From contig LR990057.1 in NCBI GenBank assembly GCA_905147135.1, positions 2,046,001 through 2,110,000 on the forward strand: a stretch of DNA of 64,000 bases. The letters are read 5' to 3'. The translations under genes were made by a program, and so were the position numbers. This DNA comes from Blastobasis lacticolella (Eukaryota > Arthropoda > Insecta > Lepidoptera > Blastobasidae). Positions 31,801 to 41,309 of this stretch are shown piece by piece (the first letter of the stretch is position 1; each line of letters starts with the position of its first letter). The notes under the pieces were generated by a model that worked only from the letters and a program-made list of their open reading frames with translations, ran no database searches and was not told the DNA's origin.

Positions 31801-32124
31801 AATAAAGTAATAACGAACGAAGCCACTAGTGCGACACTAGATAATCGAAAAGCAACACGAACGGAACGCCATTCATCCAGTAGACCATTCGACATGTGTG
31901 CACAGTCACACCACAACCACAATTGAATAACGGTAAACTAGTCCGGCATCGAAATCAGTGGGGAAGCGGCTAAGCCGTGCAAACTGGGAACCAATTACCG
32001 TTTCGACGCTGGCCGAGTTCGCGGCGGAGTTCGGCTGCTGTTTACGAGTATTGCGTTGTAGCTGTGGACCTGGACAATTAGTATTGTCGTCGATGTTGTG
32101 TTGGGTCTGATTATTATACTAATA
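31801..32124. other. Unassigned spacer
   Basis: GC-richer patch at 31960-32080 (GACGCTGGCCGAGTTCGCGG then CGGAGTTCGGCTGCTGTTTA). No open gene model; could be conserved non-coding DNA. Confidence 0.3.
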
Positions 32125-32355
32125 TTTAAAACCATTACACAAGCTTTGCTTACTTTCTTGATTATTGTCAATATGTCAATTTGACCTCAACTCACCTGAT
32201 GGAAAGCGGCGACGAGGTCGAAGATGCAGCATGCGTGCCTAGAAGATATATTCTATTCACTCTTGATCTGAAGACCCCTTGGTTACTTTTCGGGAAACAG
32301 TTACTTTGGGGCTAGATGGCGCTGTGTTAATTGTCCAAGTATATTTATATATTTA
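32125..32355 (+). mobile_element. SINE-A 3' part split by a LINE tail
   Basis: CACAAGCTTTGCTTACTTT (32138-32156), then LINE sequence, then TTACTTTGGGGCTAGATGGC then GCTGTGTTAATTGTCC (32299-32340). The repeated TTACTTT marks the insertion. The tRNA-like half is absent. Confidence 0.7.
32190..32290 (-). mobile_element. LINE 3' end inserted in SINE-A
   Basis: CACCTGATGGAAAGCGGCGA, CGAGGTCGAAGATGCAGCAT, GTGCCTAGAAGATATATTCT: the reverse of the element end at 35880-35985. Confidence 0.7.
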
Positions 32356-32364
32356 TTTATAGAG

Positions 32365-32555
32365 GAAAAGTTGTTACGTTTGTGAGTTTGTTTGTTAGGG
32401 GTAATCTCTGACACCACTGAACCGATTTGAAAATATTTTTTCCAATAAGAAGCCACATTATTCAATAACATATTTTTATCCCGGAAAAATAATATGATTC
32501 GGGTTAGTAAAATGTTTACAGAGATTCGAACTGCGCGCGGGTGAAAACCACAGAT
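32365..32555 (-). repeat. Dispersed repeat ('CCGATTTGAAAATATTTTT')
   Basis: GTTTGTTAGGGGTAATCTCT, ACTGAACCGATTTGAAAATA, AAGCCACATTATTCAATAAC, TTTATCCCGGAAAAATAA and GAACTGCGCGCGGGTGAAAA. A similar copy at 45020-45220 keeps the same order. Non-coding. Confidence 0.65.
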
Positions 32556-32794
32556 ACACAGCGATTAGACCATAATCATATTATAAAGAGAAAAGACTTG
32601 GATTTTTATTATTATTATTGTCCATATGTAGATATGAACAAACCACTATTAGCAAGAAAATAAACACTCCTTAACCCGTCAAATCAAAAGAACAGACGTG
32701 AACTCAGACCATTGGTCACTAATTTTGTTTCCGTTTTGAAAGCAAGGATATTTAATATTTAATTGATAGGCATTCTACTATGAATAGATTCCCA

Positions 32795-32935
32795 AGAGGT
32801 GCACCGACGACCTGGTAAAGATCGCAGGTATCAGCTGGATGCGGAAGGCACAGGACCTGCCTTTGTAGAGATCTCTGGGGGAGGCCTATGCCCAGCAGTG
32901 GGCGTCTTTCGGTTGATATGATAATGATGATATTA
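32795..32935 (+). mobile_element. RTE-type LINE 3' end, second family
   Basis: Encodes ISWMRKAQDLPL, a stop, then RSLGEAYAQQWASFG, followed by ATGATAATGATGATA. This identifies the 15.5-kb, 39.9-kb and 47.4-kb relatives as RTE ends. Confidence 0.75.
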
Positions 32936-33139
32936 CGAATATGTACCCTTACCTAAATAGGATTCATTTAATCAAAACATTTTTATTTTTCCTAAAATTT
33001 TGACAATTTTACATGAATACATATAAGTACTTGTTTAATTTCATTTGAATTTTTATTATTTATTATAAAAATATCTGCGAACTGATTATTAAAATAATTT
33101 AATTTAGTGTAATCTAAAACATCGACGGAAAATTATTTA
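32936..33139. other. AT-rich spacer
   Basis: No gene or repeat assigned. Confidence 0.35.
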
Positions 33140-33276
33140 GACAGATCGTAGGTGCGGCAATCACGTACCATATGACGTGCATTTTTATCATCATCATCTT
33201 GATGATTACGTTAATGATGATGATGATGACAGATCGTCAGTACTTATGGCAATCACGTACCTTAAGTTGTGCACTT
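33140..33276. repeat. Diverged direct repeats around a GATGAT tract
   Basis: GACAGATCGT then GGCAATCACGTACC occurs at 33140-33186 and again at 33228-33276. Between them lies ATCATCATCATCTTGATGAT then TACGTTAATGATGATGATGA, which looks like two RTE/SINE-B tails in opposite orientation. Confidence 0.6.
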
Positions 33277-33650
33277 TGCACGTACGTAACTATCAAGTAT
33301 CGTACTCAAGGCACGATGCCAGTGTGAGTGCAGCTTACGGCAAACGTACGTGACCGGTTAACAATCGGACGGGAATTGTCTGTTTTCTAGCTGTTTCACG
33401 ACGATTGTATCGCCGTACAGATGGGATCAGGTTAACGCTGTTCCACTGAATATAGGATTTTTGTATCCATAAATCCATTACATATAATAAAACTGTAAAA
33501 AATAATTTAGGGCGATGAAGAAATAGTAATAGAATATGAATTTTAAAATTTTTCATCTTTGTGTGTTCTACGCGGGCATAAACTAAATCATTTATTACCA
33601 ACTTGCTGCCACAGCACAACATTTAGACAAAAAAAGTGAAGTAGGTCATG
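33277..33650. other. Unassigned spacer
   Basis: Holds an open frame at 33335-33622 on the minus strand with no recognisable motif. Confidence 0.3.
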
Positions 33651-33652
33651 AG

Positions 33653-33782
33653 GCGTTGTCCTAATTGGCAGTGGCCGTGCGACAAATGTCGTACGACCGA
33701 CGTCGCCTGACCAATAGGAGACCTCAAAGCCACGCGTCGCACGATCACGGTCGCACGAGCGTTGCCAATTAGGACAGCCCTT
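33653..33782. mobile_element. GC-rich MITE with TGTCCTAATTGGCA ends
   Basis: Left TTGTCCTAATTGGCAGTGGC then CGTGCGAC (33655-33682) pairs with right GTCGCACGAGCGTTGCCAAT then TAGGACAGCC (33750-33779). About 130 bp, GC-rich in AT-rich DNA, non-coding. Confidence 0.75.
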
Positions 33783-34365
33783 AGGCTTGCAAGATTTGCC
33801 CCAAACATTCCTACATAGTTACAAACATTGCAAGTTAAATAAAATTTAGTAAAACTAGCAATTCTTTACTGCAAAAGCTGGTTAGCATATTAGGTATTGT
33901 TTGTTTTCCCGAGTACAAAGCGCTATGAAGCCAGCTTACCCTGTTTACCAGCTACAGCTTGTAGCTGAGCAAAAACGGTTTTAGCTTTGCTCGTTAATTT
34001 TAAAATATCGTGGAAGCAACACGATTCCCTTGCAGCGGTTTAAGTCGCTTTGAAAGTGAGGCGCCAGGGTAATTATGAACTTGAAACAAAATATTTATGC
34101 TTGTTTTTTTTATTAGAGCTAAGGGATCTCTATCCAACGGAAGGCGGTCACGCGTTCGGGCGTTCTGTGGTCGCGTTCTGCGTTCTTTGTTTTGTATTAT
34201 GTTACAAAGACACACCCACACAGAAGGCATTCTCACCGCGTCGGCCAACCGGAACAAATAACTGAACGCAGAACAAGAACGTGGAACGCCTTCTGTATGA
34301 CAGATTCCTAAAAAACGGATGACCCTTACAAGTATTGCCTTACTAAAAAAATAATCATTTTATCG
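33783..34365. other. Unassigned stretch
   Basis: 34000-34300 contains GTTCTGCGTTC-type words in both orientations (TTCGGGCGTTCTGTGGTCGC and GAACGCAGAACAAGAACGTG), possibly a decayed inverted-repeat element. No gene seen. Confidence 0.3.
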
Positions 34366-34520
34366 TTAATGTCCCGGTTGTGTTCTCGAGGACGAGGGTC
34401 CGGGGTCCGCCTTGACCATGATCCAGGATTTGGTGATCAGGCGATTACAATAGAACGCCTGCCATCTGACCTCCGTGACCCTGCTACCAGGGGAACCTGA
34501 CCAGATTGGATCTTGGTTAC
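34366..34520 (-). mobile_element. SINE-B 3' half
   Basis: GTTAATGTCCCGGTTGTGTT, GGTCCGGGGTCCGCCTTGAC, then CTGCTACCAGGGGAACCTGA and CAGATTGGATCTTGGTTAC. Head missing. Confidence 0.85.
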
Positions 34521-34637
34521 AAATGCAGTACTGTCAAGTATTGTCTTACTGACTATATTCAGTTGTAGCAATAGCCATACAAACTATTTAGGTCAGCTCG
34601 TTAAATATTTAGGTCACCTGTCCATGAGTCACGATCA

Positions 34638-34882
34638 CATCATCATCACAGTCCACAGTAGGACTTAGAGCCTCTCCCACGAAACGGGAGGTTATTGCCA
34701 TAATCTTGAAGCTTGGCAGGCTGGTTGGAGATCGCAGCGGTCTAAATATAACAATGGAAAACGCTGCTGCCCATTTTCCAGCCTATGGAGACTAGATCAT
34801 TTGCCTCGAAAACATTAGTCGCCTTGTACGACACCCACGAGTGTAAGGGGTTGCTATTCTACTCTGCCGGACATCACACGAC
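34638..34882 (-). mobile_element. Rep-C copy
   Basis: CATCATCATCACAGTCCACA tail; GGGAGGTTATTGCCATAATC and CCTCGAAAACATTAGTCGCC internal; GTGTGATGTCCGGCAGAGTA at the 5' side. The GCCCATAACA block near the tail is deleted. Confidence 0.75.
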
Positions 34883-35470
34883 CTCGATCGCGTAATTGCC
34901 AATACGATCCATATTGAGACTAGCTCTATTTTATTTAATCATAGGGCAAACTGCAAAGCTCTATACGTCTCTGTCACGCGCCACGAGGGCGAAAGAGACG
35001 CATTCACAGTGTCACCGTACCCTCAGGTGCGATAAAGTAGCATTTTATAACAGTAATGTGTAGTTTAAGAGGATTTTTACGACCTGTTTTACGTCACACT
35101 CGTCGTTCGCTGGATTGGATGGGGTTATATTGCGGGGATTGATTGCTGGATCATTCTTTTCTATGTTTATAATACTACTTAATAATATATGGAGTGTGAA
35201 GACGCAATCTGAGAAAAAAATGTTTTGTTCTTAAGTTAGTCGACCAAAAAAAGAATGGGCGGACTAGTTTTTTTTTTACATAGAACCTACACAAAAGGAT
35301 ATGTAAGTACTATCGCTACGATAAGTCGAAGTTTGGGTAATAAAAAATTTCTTTCGCCACTTTGTGCACAATCAGGCCACCGTTTTGTGGGTTTCCTAAA
35401 CGTCTACTATCACTACAAAGTGGATTTCTTTTGTACTCGATAATGTAGGGTAACCTACGGCGCCCGTAAT
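34883..35470. other. Spacer with an unclassified repeat
   Basis: 35240-35440 has a dispersed repeat whose right part (CACTACAAAGTGGATTTCTT, GGGTTTCCTAAACGTCTACT) recurs inverted at 42474-42560. Non-coding as far as I can see. Confidence 0.4.
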
Positions 35471-35722
35471 ATAAATAAATAAATATTCGTGGACAAATTC
35501 ACACAGCGCCATCTAGCCCCAAACTAAGCAAACCTTGTACTATGGGTGCTAGATAACTGATATACTACTTAAATACTTTTAAATACATACTTATTATACA
35601 GAGTACACCCAGACCCGTAACACAAATTAAAATTTATCATTTCAATTTCTGCCCGGCCGGGAATCGAACCCGGGACCTCTTGCGTGGCAAACCGGCACGT
35701 TGACCATTGAACCTCTCAGGTC
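35471..35722 (-). mobile_element. SINE-A copy
   Basis: Complete: ATAAATAAATAAATATTCGT then GGACAAATTCACACAGCGCC at the tail; head with GGTCCCGGGTTCGATTCCCG on minus and TTGCGTGGCAAACCGG in the anticodon arm. Confidence 0.9.
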
Positions 35723-35744
35723 GTTAATATCAACACAGACCAAT

Positions 35745-35985
35745 CGGCTCCCGCAACTGTTCAACCAGATTCAATTCACAGGGAGTCCAGGGGATGACTT
35801 TACTTTGCCAACGGTATTTGGAGTCGAGTGGCGAGCTCGTCGCGGTAAAATTCGATCCGTGAGTGAAATCCTTTACATCAAGAGTGAATAGGTACCTTCT
35901 AGGCACGCATGCTACATCTTCGACCTCATCGTCGCTTTCCATCAGGTGAGTAGAGATCAAATGCAAGCCTGAAGATAAAAAAAAA
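35745..35985 (+). mobile_element. LINE C-terminal region and 3' end
   Basis: Ends with GTACCTTCTAGGCACGCATG then CTACATCTTCGACCTCATCG, CTTTCCATCAGGTGAGTAGA and an A-run at 35972, encoding a C-terminus like LGTHATSSTSSSLSIR. 5' truncated. The fragment at 32190 is the same end reversed. Confidence 0.65.
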
Positions 35986-36042
35986 TTCAAAAAAATCCGC
36001 CCCAAAGTACGAAACGGTTTCCCCTTTCCTGGACTTTTTTTA

Positions 36043-36140
36043 TACCACAAAGGTGGCAAACTTATGGCCTGCCTGATGGTAAGCAGTCACCGCAGCCCAT
36101 GGACGTTTGCAATACCAGCGGCATCACTCACGCGACTTTG
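36043..36140 (-). mobile_element. LINE 3' tail ('AGTGGTATA' type)
   Basis: TTTATACCACAAAGGTGGCA, GGCCTGCCTGATGGTAAGCA, GCCCATGGACGTTTGCAATA. Only the last 100 bp or so is present. Confidence 0.7.
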
Positions 36141-36802
36141 GGTACATCGCGTTACTTTAGTTATTGGATTCGCTAGCACTATTCTATGTTGAGGGAAAAT
36201 ATAAGTTTTGGTCGCGGTGACCGAGACACTACTCGAGACTGGAGCAACACACAACACAGATTAGAACTTCGCTTCCAATCTCACACGATACACTTTCCTA
36301 CACAATTTCACACGATCCCCACGAGCCATTCCGGTGCGACCGCCTCATTCAAATTGAATGCAATTTTTGCCATAGTTTAAAATAGCTCTACATGGCAACC
36401 GCACCGCCAGCGCATCGAACTATTAACGCAAACAGCCCCCGTAAAAAAGGGGAGAAATAAAAACTTGCCCGCATACGACCGGAAAAAACACGACAACAAT
36501 GGCTCAGCAACAAATGTTTTTCATCCGCGTTCATTTATTCAGTGCCGCGAGCTGGCAGCGGGCCAGCGAGCTGGCAACACAGAAAGACGACGTTCGAATT
36601 AGGAACGCCTTTAACCGGCCAGCCCGGAGTTTGCTTTTTAATTGGTGGCACGGAGAAGTGGCCAGTAGGCTGAAGCCAGCTGGTAAGTTCTTTCTTAATT
36701 TGACCGCCATCTCACTGGAAATCGAGTTGAGTATGTTGAGTTGGACAAAAGATAATTTAATACCTATCACGATTAAGTTCTGCTTATCCTAAAACAATCT
36801 AG
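36141..36802. other. Spacer with a GC-richer open block
   Basis: 36499-36685 is open on both strands and is followed by a donor-like GGTAAGTTC at 36682. An internal GAGCTGGCAGCGGGCCAGCG then AGCTGGCAA forms a local repeat. Insufficient to call an exon. Confidence 0.3.
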
Positions 36803-36912
36803 GGTGGGTGATGCCCCTGGTATTGCAAACGTCCATAGGCTGCGGTGACTGCTTACCATCAGGCAGGCCGTAAGCTTGTTTGCTACCTTAGTGGTATAAA
36901 AAAAAAACTAAT
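36803..36912 (+). mobile_element. LINE 3' tail ('AGTGGTATA' type)
   Basis: GGTGATGCCCCTGGTATTGC, CATAGGCTGCGGTGACTGCT, TACCATCAGGCAGGCCGTAA, CCTTAGTGGTATAAAAAAAA. A clean example of the family end with its A-tail. Confidence 0.75.
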
Positions 36913-37263
36913 ATATCTAGAGCCCGTACGTCATTTTCAAATCAATTTCATAAGGACAAAACCTTTTCAGATAGTGTAGTGAATATTAGTGATAAACAGT
37001 GCGATCAGTGCTTACTGCAACGAACACAATAACAATGTGTCTTTCCCCTTAATAGAGACAATAAGAAAAGGTGTTAATGGACACATTGTTATGTTATTCT
37101 AGCTTAGCAAATTATGTTAAATTAAAATTACTTATTAGTATTTAGGCTAGATTGTAATTGCAATGCTCTATCTACTTATCAGATAGGTAGATCATTTTCA
37201 AAAAATAAAAAAATTCAATGTGGGAGAACCAGTAACCTTAATAATCGACGCGCCTTGCAAGTT
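36913..37263. other. Unassigned spacer
   Basis: Contains AACACAATAACAATGTGTCT and an inverted GACACATTGTTATGTTATTC about 50 bp apart (37024-37098), a small inverted repeat. No gene. Confidence 0.35.
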
Positions 37264-37461
37264 TTATCGTAGTAACAGACAAGGCAGCATGTAGCCACAG
37301 CCCATCAGATGGTTATGTAGATCCCATAGACACCCTATAGCACCCACGGGGCGACAGGGGTTAGTGCCCTCGTGTCTATTCAACCTACAAAGTTCACCTT
37401 GTCTAGGTATGGTGGTGAAGGATAGGGTAGCCAGTACAATACGAGCCATCTTAGTCCTCAC
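37264..37461 (-). other. Compact open frame, probably a repeat end
   Basis: 65 codons including RLNRHEGTNPCRPVGAIGC and LWDLHNHLMGCGYMLPCLL, GC-richer than the flanks. I associate this pattern with a dispersed lepidopteran repeat but cannot assign a family from one copy. Confidence 0.35.
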
Positions 37462-37977
37462 AGTGACAACACACTTGCGGTTCTACATTTTTCTTTAATG
37501 TAACGTGAGTGCTATGATATGCTCTTTATTGCACACAAAATACGAAAATAAAAATTTAACAGGTCTTTTCAAACATTGTGGGTAAATGCTGGAATCGTAG
37601 ATGTTACCGCTTACTATTAGGAGGGATGTCTGTTCGTTGGTCACTGAATAGTATAAAACAACTTTTCCGCTGCATTTACTGATGCTGGAGGCTTGTTTTT
37701 GGGTCACGTCACATCGCTAAGCTTCCCCACTTCCCACACTCAGACATGACTTATTACACTCGAACCCAACGTTGGAATGTTTCCAGGTCGTTTAACATTA
37801 TCTAGGTTGCTGGCAAATTAGGTTCCCTACATTCGGTAACCAAGCTTTCACTTTGAGTTTGAGTAGCGAGCTCGACATCAGCTAACATTTGTATGCAACC
37901 GCTTGCTTTTAGGAGTCACTGCCAACTTAATTATTTAGCCTATTTTGACGGTATTTGATGTAAATATAGTTAGGTAG
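37462..37977. other. Unassigned spacer
   Basis: No gene or repeat assigned. Confidence 0.3.
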
Positions 37978-38200
37978 TGTTTTCCATTGTTATATTTACA
38001 ACACTGCGATCTTCAACCCTCCGGTCAAGTATAGAAATTTTCTTTTTATATACCACTAAGGTGGCAAACAAGCTTACGGCTGATGGTAAGCAGTCACCGC
38101 AGCCTATGGACGGACGATGGACTATGGATTAAGACAGTAACCTCCCCTTTCGTGGGAGACGCCGTATGTTTTGCAATGGACTGTTATGGGCTGAGAAGAA
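37978..38200 (+). mobile_element. Rep-C fragment interrupted by a LINE tail
   Basis: TTTTCCATTGTTATATTTAC then AACACTGCGATCTTCAACCC (37978-38020) and, after the LINE tail, TAACCTCCCCTTTCGTGGGA then AATGGACTGTTATGGGCTGA (38138-38200). Confidence 0.65.
38042..38108 (-). mobile_element. LINE 3' tail inside Rep-C
   Basis: TTTTTATATACCACTAAGGT then GGCAAACAAGCTTACGGCTG and GTAAGCAGTCACCGCAGCCT: reversed 'AGTGGTATA' LINE end. Confidence 0.7.
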
Positions 38201-38234
38201 GAAGACAGTTATTAAACTTAAAATATACACAACT

Positions 38235-38367
38235 GTCGTTATCATCCGAGCGGTCGATCTTGCTTCCTGCTCTTCCTTCTCCACGTCGCCTCTTCGGCAT
38301 CCTCGCGTCGTAAGCCTTGGCTCTCGCATCCAATTCAGCGACTTCTTGGATCTCTCGCGGGCCCTCT
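38235..38367 (-). mobile_element. RTE-type LINE 3' fragment
   Basis: GTCGATCTTGCTTCCTGCTC, CTTCGGCATCCTCGCGTCGT, GCTCTCGCATCCAATTCAGC, CTCTCGCGGGCCCTC: a shorter, decayed relative of the RTE end at 9870-10132 (minus-strand ANGLRREDAED-like). Confidence 0.65.
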
Positions 38368-38452
38368 TTTTTATTTCATACAGTAGACAAAACAGGCAGC
38401 TGACCACCTGATGGAGAGTGGTTGCCGCCTAAAGAATAACGAGCCTAACTAC
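38368..38452 (-). mobile_element. LINE 3' tail fragment
   Basis: TTTTTTATTTCATACAGTAG, then GCAGCTGACCACCTGATGGA and GTGGTTGCCGCC: the reversed CR1/jockey-type 3' block, directly abutting the RTE piece. Confidence 0.6.
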
Positions 38453-38726
38453 CTCCCGGATAAAATAAAATGGTAATGAAATAAATATAACTGTCCTGGT
38501 TTCGACGAGTATTGACCGAGTGGCGACCACATACCGGTAATCCACTGACCTCAAATAATACCTTTATTGTTAGTGGTTAGAGATTCAAATCGTTTTTAAC
38601 CATTATGGTATGTGTTTGTGGGTTTGTTGTGTTTTATTCCAGTCTATGCTATTCTAATTGTAGCTAGGACGGCACCGACATCCCCTCACAAGACAGACAA
38701 AGCGCGTAAAGGAGTTTATGGATGCA
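38453..38726. other. Unassigned spacer
   Basis: No gene or repeat assigned. Confidence 0.3.
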
Positions 38727-39074
38727 AGAGAGGTAGGGCATAGCGGGGTATCTCGTTCGAATTGGAGCCGCCCAACTGGGGAAGTACCTCCACCTTACAG
38801 AATATCGCAGCTAAATAATACTCTTTTAAATAGTATTGTGTTTCTGCCGGTGAGTAAGGTCTCCAGTGCTCCATGGGGTGGGGATTTGGGAAACCGTAGC
38901 TTTGGCAGTGGAGTGGCATTTGCTTTCTGCTGCCAGAGCAACGTGTTATAGAGGTGGGCAACGCATTAGCGATACTCTTGGTGTTGCTAATGTCTATAGG
39001 CAGTGGTGACCACTTTCCATCAGGTGGCCCGCTTGCCTGTTTGCCTACCGTATGACATAAAAAACAAAAAAAAA
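38727..39074 (+). mobile_element. Rep-D copy 3, full length
   Basis: Begins AAGAGAGGTAGGGCATAGCG and ends CCATCAGGTGGCCCGCTTGC then ACCGTATGACATAAAAAAC. The only Rep-D copy in forward orientation. Confidence 0.85.
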
Positions 39075-39844
39075 GTATTCTTAATTACATCAACACAATA
39101 GTACATATTAACATAAATATACAATGGCATGTACGTACGTACAGTCATACACCTAATTAACTGACCTCTTACTCCAAATTGTATTATGAATTATCATTAG
39201 GGAGGCTATAGTAATTAGTTGAATGACTGTACAAAGGCGGACTTATCCCTCAGGGGAATTTCTTCCAGGTAACCTTTGAAACATATAAAGTTGGCATAAA
39301 GCCATGTTAAAGACGAAATGAGAGGCCTATGTCCAGCAGTAGGCATCCTGCGGCTGAGATTTTTATTACAAATCTAACCTACCTCATCTGCTCGGCAGGC
39401 CCCTGCTGACAGACGGAGGCTCTGGTGAATCGGCGCCTCCCTAATGGGTTGTGTGGGTCAGATGGATCCTATAATTTGGGGTCAATAGTACCAAAATGTG
39501 GCTTTCTATTAGTGAAAGAATATTTGAAATCGGATCTGCGGTTTAGGAGATAACCCCAAACATCCAAACTTGCAAGCTTTACCCGACCTTTGTCCCTATT
39601 GAGTCAGACCTTTTTCTGTATCAGTGTCACTCGATGGGGATAAAAATTCACGATGGGTTTTCCATTTTGATGACCAAATACTACTGGCTACTTTGAATAA
39701 TAAATAATTAAAAAAGGCACTATAATACGTATTGTATTTAGTTAATGGGTACCCTGTAGATTTTGAAGTGAACTCAACCTGTGCCGCCGCAAGATTAAAA
39801 ATTGTAGGCATGGGATGCCAAGGAGATAATTTTTGTGTTTTTGA
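39075..39844. other. Spacer with short repeat pieces
   Basis: 39225-39290 is a LINE 3' piece (CAAAGGCGGACTTATCCCTC). 39315-39365 is an RTE tail piece (GAGGCCTATGTCCAGCAGTA). 39475-39580 resembles the dispersed repeat at 32.4 kb (CCAAAATGTGGCTTTCTATT, TGAAATCGGATCTGCGGTTT). The remainder is unassigned. Confidence 0.4.
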
Positions 39845-39960
39845 CCATCATCATCATCAGCCGAAAGACGCCCATTGCTGGGCATAGGCTTCGCCCAGAG
39901 ATCTCTACAAAGGCCGGTCCTGTGCTTTCCGCATCCAGCTGGTACCTGTGTCTTTTATGT
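39845..39960 (-). mobile_element. RTE-type LINE 3' end, second family
   Basis: CATCATCATCATCAGCCGAA, GACGCCCATTGCTGGGCATA, GCCCAGAGATCTCTACAAAG, GCATCCAGCTGGTACCTGTG: the same unit as 32795-32935, reversed. Confidence 0.75.
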
Positions 39961-39984
39961 GTTTTATAATTTATATTATGTTTA

Positions 39985-40312
39985 AGAGCGTCGGTGGCCG
40001 GGCGGTTAAGTATCCGACTCGTAAGCGAGAGGTACCGGGTTTGAATCCCGCTGCGGCCATGTACCAATGACTTTTTTTCTGAGTTATGTACATTAGTTGC
40101 ATTCTAACCGATGTTCTTACGGTAAGGAAAAACATCGTGATTAAACCTGCTAATTCAGGCAACTGAATTTGTAACCATGATCCAATCTCAAGGTTCCCCC
40201 GGTAGCAGGGTCACGGAGGTCAGATGGTAGTCGCTCCACTGTAATTACCTAATCGCCAAATCCTGGATCATGGTCAAGGCAGACCTCCTCATTAACGCTA
40301 AGATTTTTTTTT
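39985..40312 (+). mobile_element. SINE-B copy, best full-length example
   Basis: tRNA-like head 39985-40060: GGTGGCCGGGCGGTTAAG (A box), GACTCGTAAGCGAG (anticodon arm), GGTACCGGGTTTGAATCCCG (B box). The body has CTGAGTTATGTACATTAGTT, ACCGATGTTCTTACGG, CAACTGAATTTGTAACCATG, GGTCACGGAGGTCAGATGG and GGATCATGGTCAAGGCAGAC, ending CATTAACGCTAAGATT. The head is closest to class II (Ser/Leu-like) tRNAs by its GGCCGxGxGGTTAAG start. This is an inference. Confidence 0.9.
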
Positions 40313-40624
40313 GTAATTTATATTATGTTTTATTTGTTGACTTGTATAATGGAGTGATATTGTCTTCGGACAAAGCTCCTCAAATAAATATAAAAAAAGT
40401 CCTTAACCGAAACTCAGCAATGCTAGCATTGTTCCTTAGCGGCAACAGATAGCCCCGGACTCAGGCTTGACAGAGTCCTATCATGACAGAGATTATGGTG
40501 ATGATGGGGATGAGAGAAGAAGGGGTTGGTTCTAACTATTCTGCCAAGTACTAAACAGCCACATACGATGTAATAATACCTTCATAAATGTAAACGCCTA
40601 TGGATTTTTTTGATGTCCAAATAA
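40313..40624. other. Unassigned spacer
   Basis: No gene or repeat assigned. Confidence 0.3.
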
Positions 40625-40762
40625 TTCATCATCATCATCATCAGCCTATACTAGTCCACTGCTGGACATAGGCCTCCCCCAATGAGCGCCAATGCACCCT
40701 GTCCTCAGCTTGCCGCATCCAGCATCCACAGCCTTTCGCAAATCGTCACTCCATCTGGCCCA
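40625..40762 (-). mobile_element. RTE-type LINE 3' end, third type
   Basis: CATCATCATCATCAGCCTAT, ACTAGTCCACTGCTGGACAT, GAGCGCCAATGCACCCTGTC, CGTCACTCCATCTGGCC. On the minus strand this gives the GEAYVQQW-like terminus and TCCAGCAGTGGACTAGTATA then GGCTGATGATGATG, the tail also borne by Rep-C. Confidence 0.75.
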
Positions 40763-40962
40763 AATAATTCATGCCTATGTCTAATATAACTGAAATCCGA
40801 TGAGAATATTCAGCTCTCAGTATAATGTGTTTGCATCTCGTATTGCAGTATCGGAACGGCACCGGGCTAGGAATTTCCGCTCAATTTCCTAACGTCTAGA
40901 TCGAACCTATTGTTGCCTGGATAGTACCTAGGTGACCTATAAAGGGTATTGTGGAAGGCTAC

Positions 40963-41309
40963 ATTTTTTTTGTATGTCATACGGTTATCAAACAGGCGAG
41001 CGGGCCACCTGATGGAAAGTGGTTGCCACTGCCAATAGGCATTAGCAACACCAAGAGTATCGCCAATGCGTTGCCCACCTCTATAACACGTTGCTCTGGC
41101 AGCAAAAAGGCAAATGCCACTCCACTGCCAAAGCCACGGTTCCCCAAATCCCCACCCCATGGAGCACTGGAAACCTTACTCACCGGCAGAAACACAATAC
41201 TAGTTAAAAGAGTATTATTTAGCTGCGATATTCTGTAAGGTGGAGGTACTTCCCCAGTCGGGCGGCTCCAATTCGAACGAGATACCCCACTATGCCCTAC
41301 CTCTCTTAA
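40963..41309 (-). mobile_element. Rep-D copy 4, full length
   Basis: Poly-T from 40963, CCACCTGATGGAAAGTGGTT, CCACCCCATGGAGCACTGGA, GGGCGGCTCCAATTCGAACG, CTATGCCCTACCTCTCTTA. Same 5' terminus as copies 2 and 3. The overlapping open frames on both strands are family-wide and not evidence of a gene. Confidence 0.85.

Noticed and set aside
36499..36792. Host exon ending at GGTAAGTTC
   Set aside because: Open on both strands, no acceptor that fits, and no recognisable protein. A donor-like word alone is not enough.
39985..40060. Genuine tRNA genes at SINE heads
   Set aside because: All tRNA-like segments continue into the same SINE bodies, have degenerate arms and lack a terminator directly after the discriminator position.
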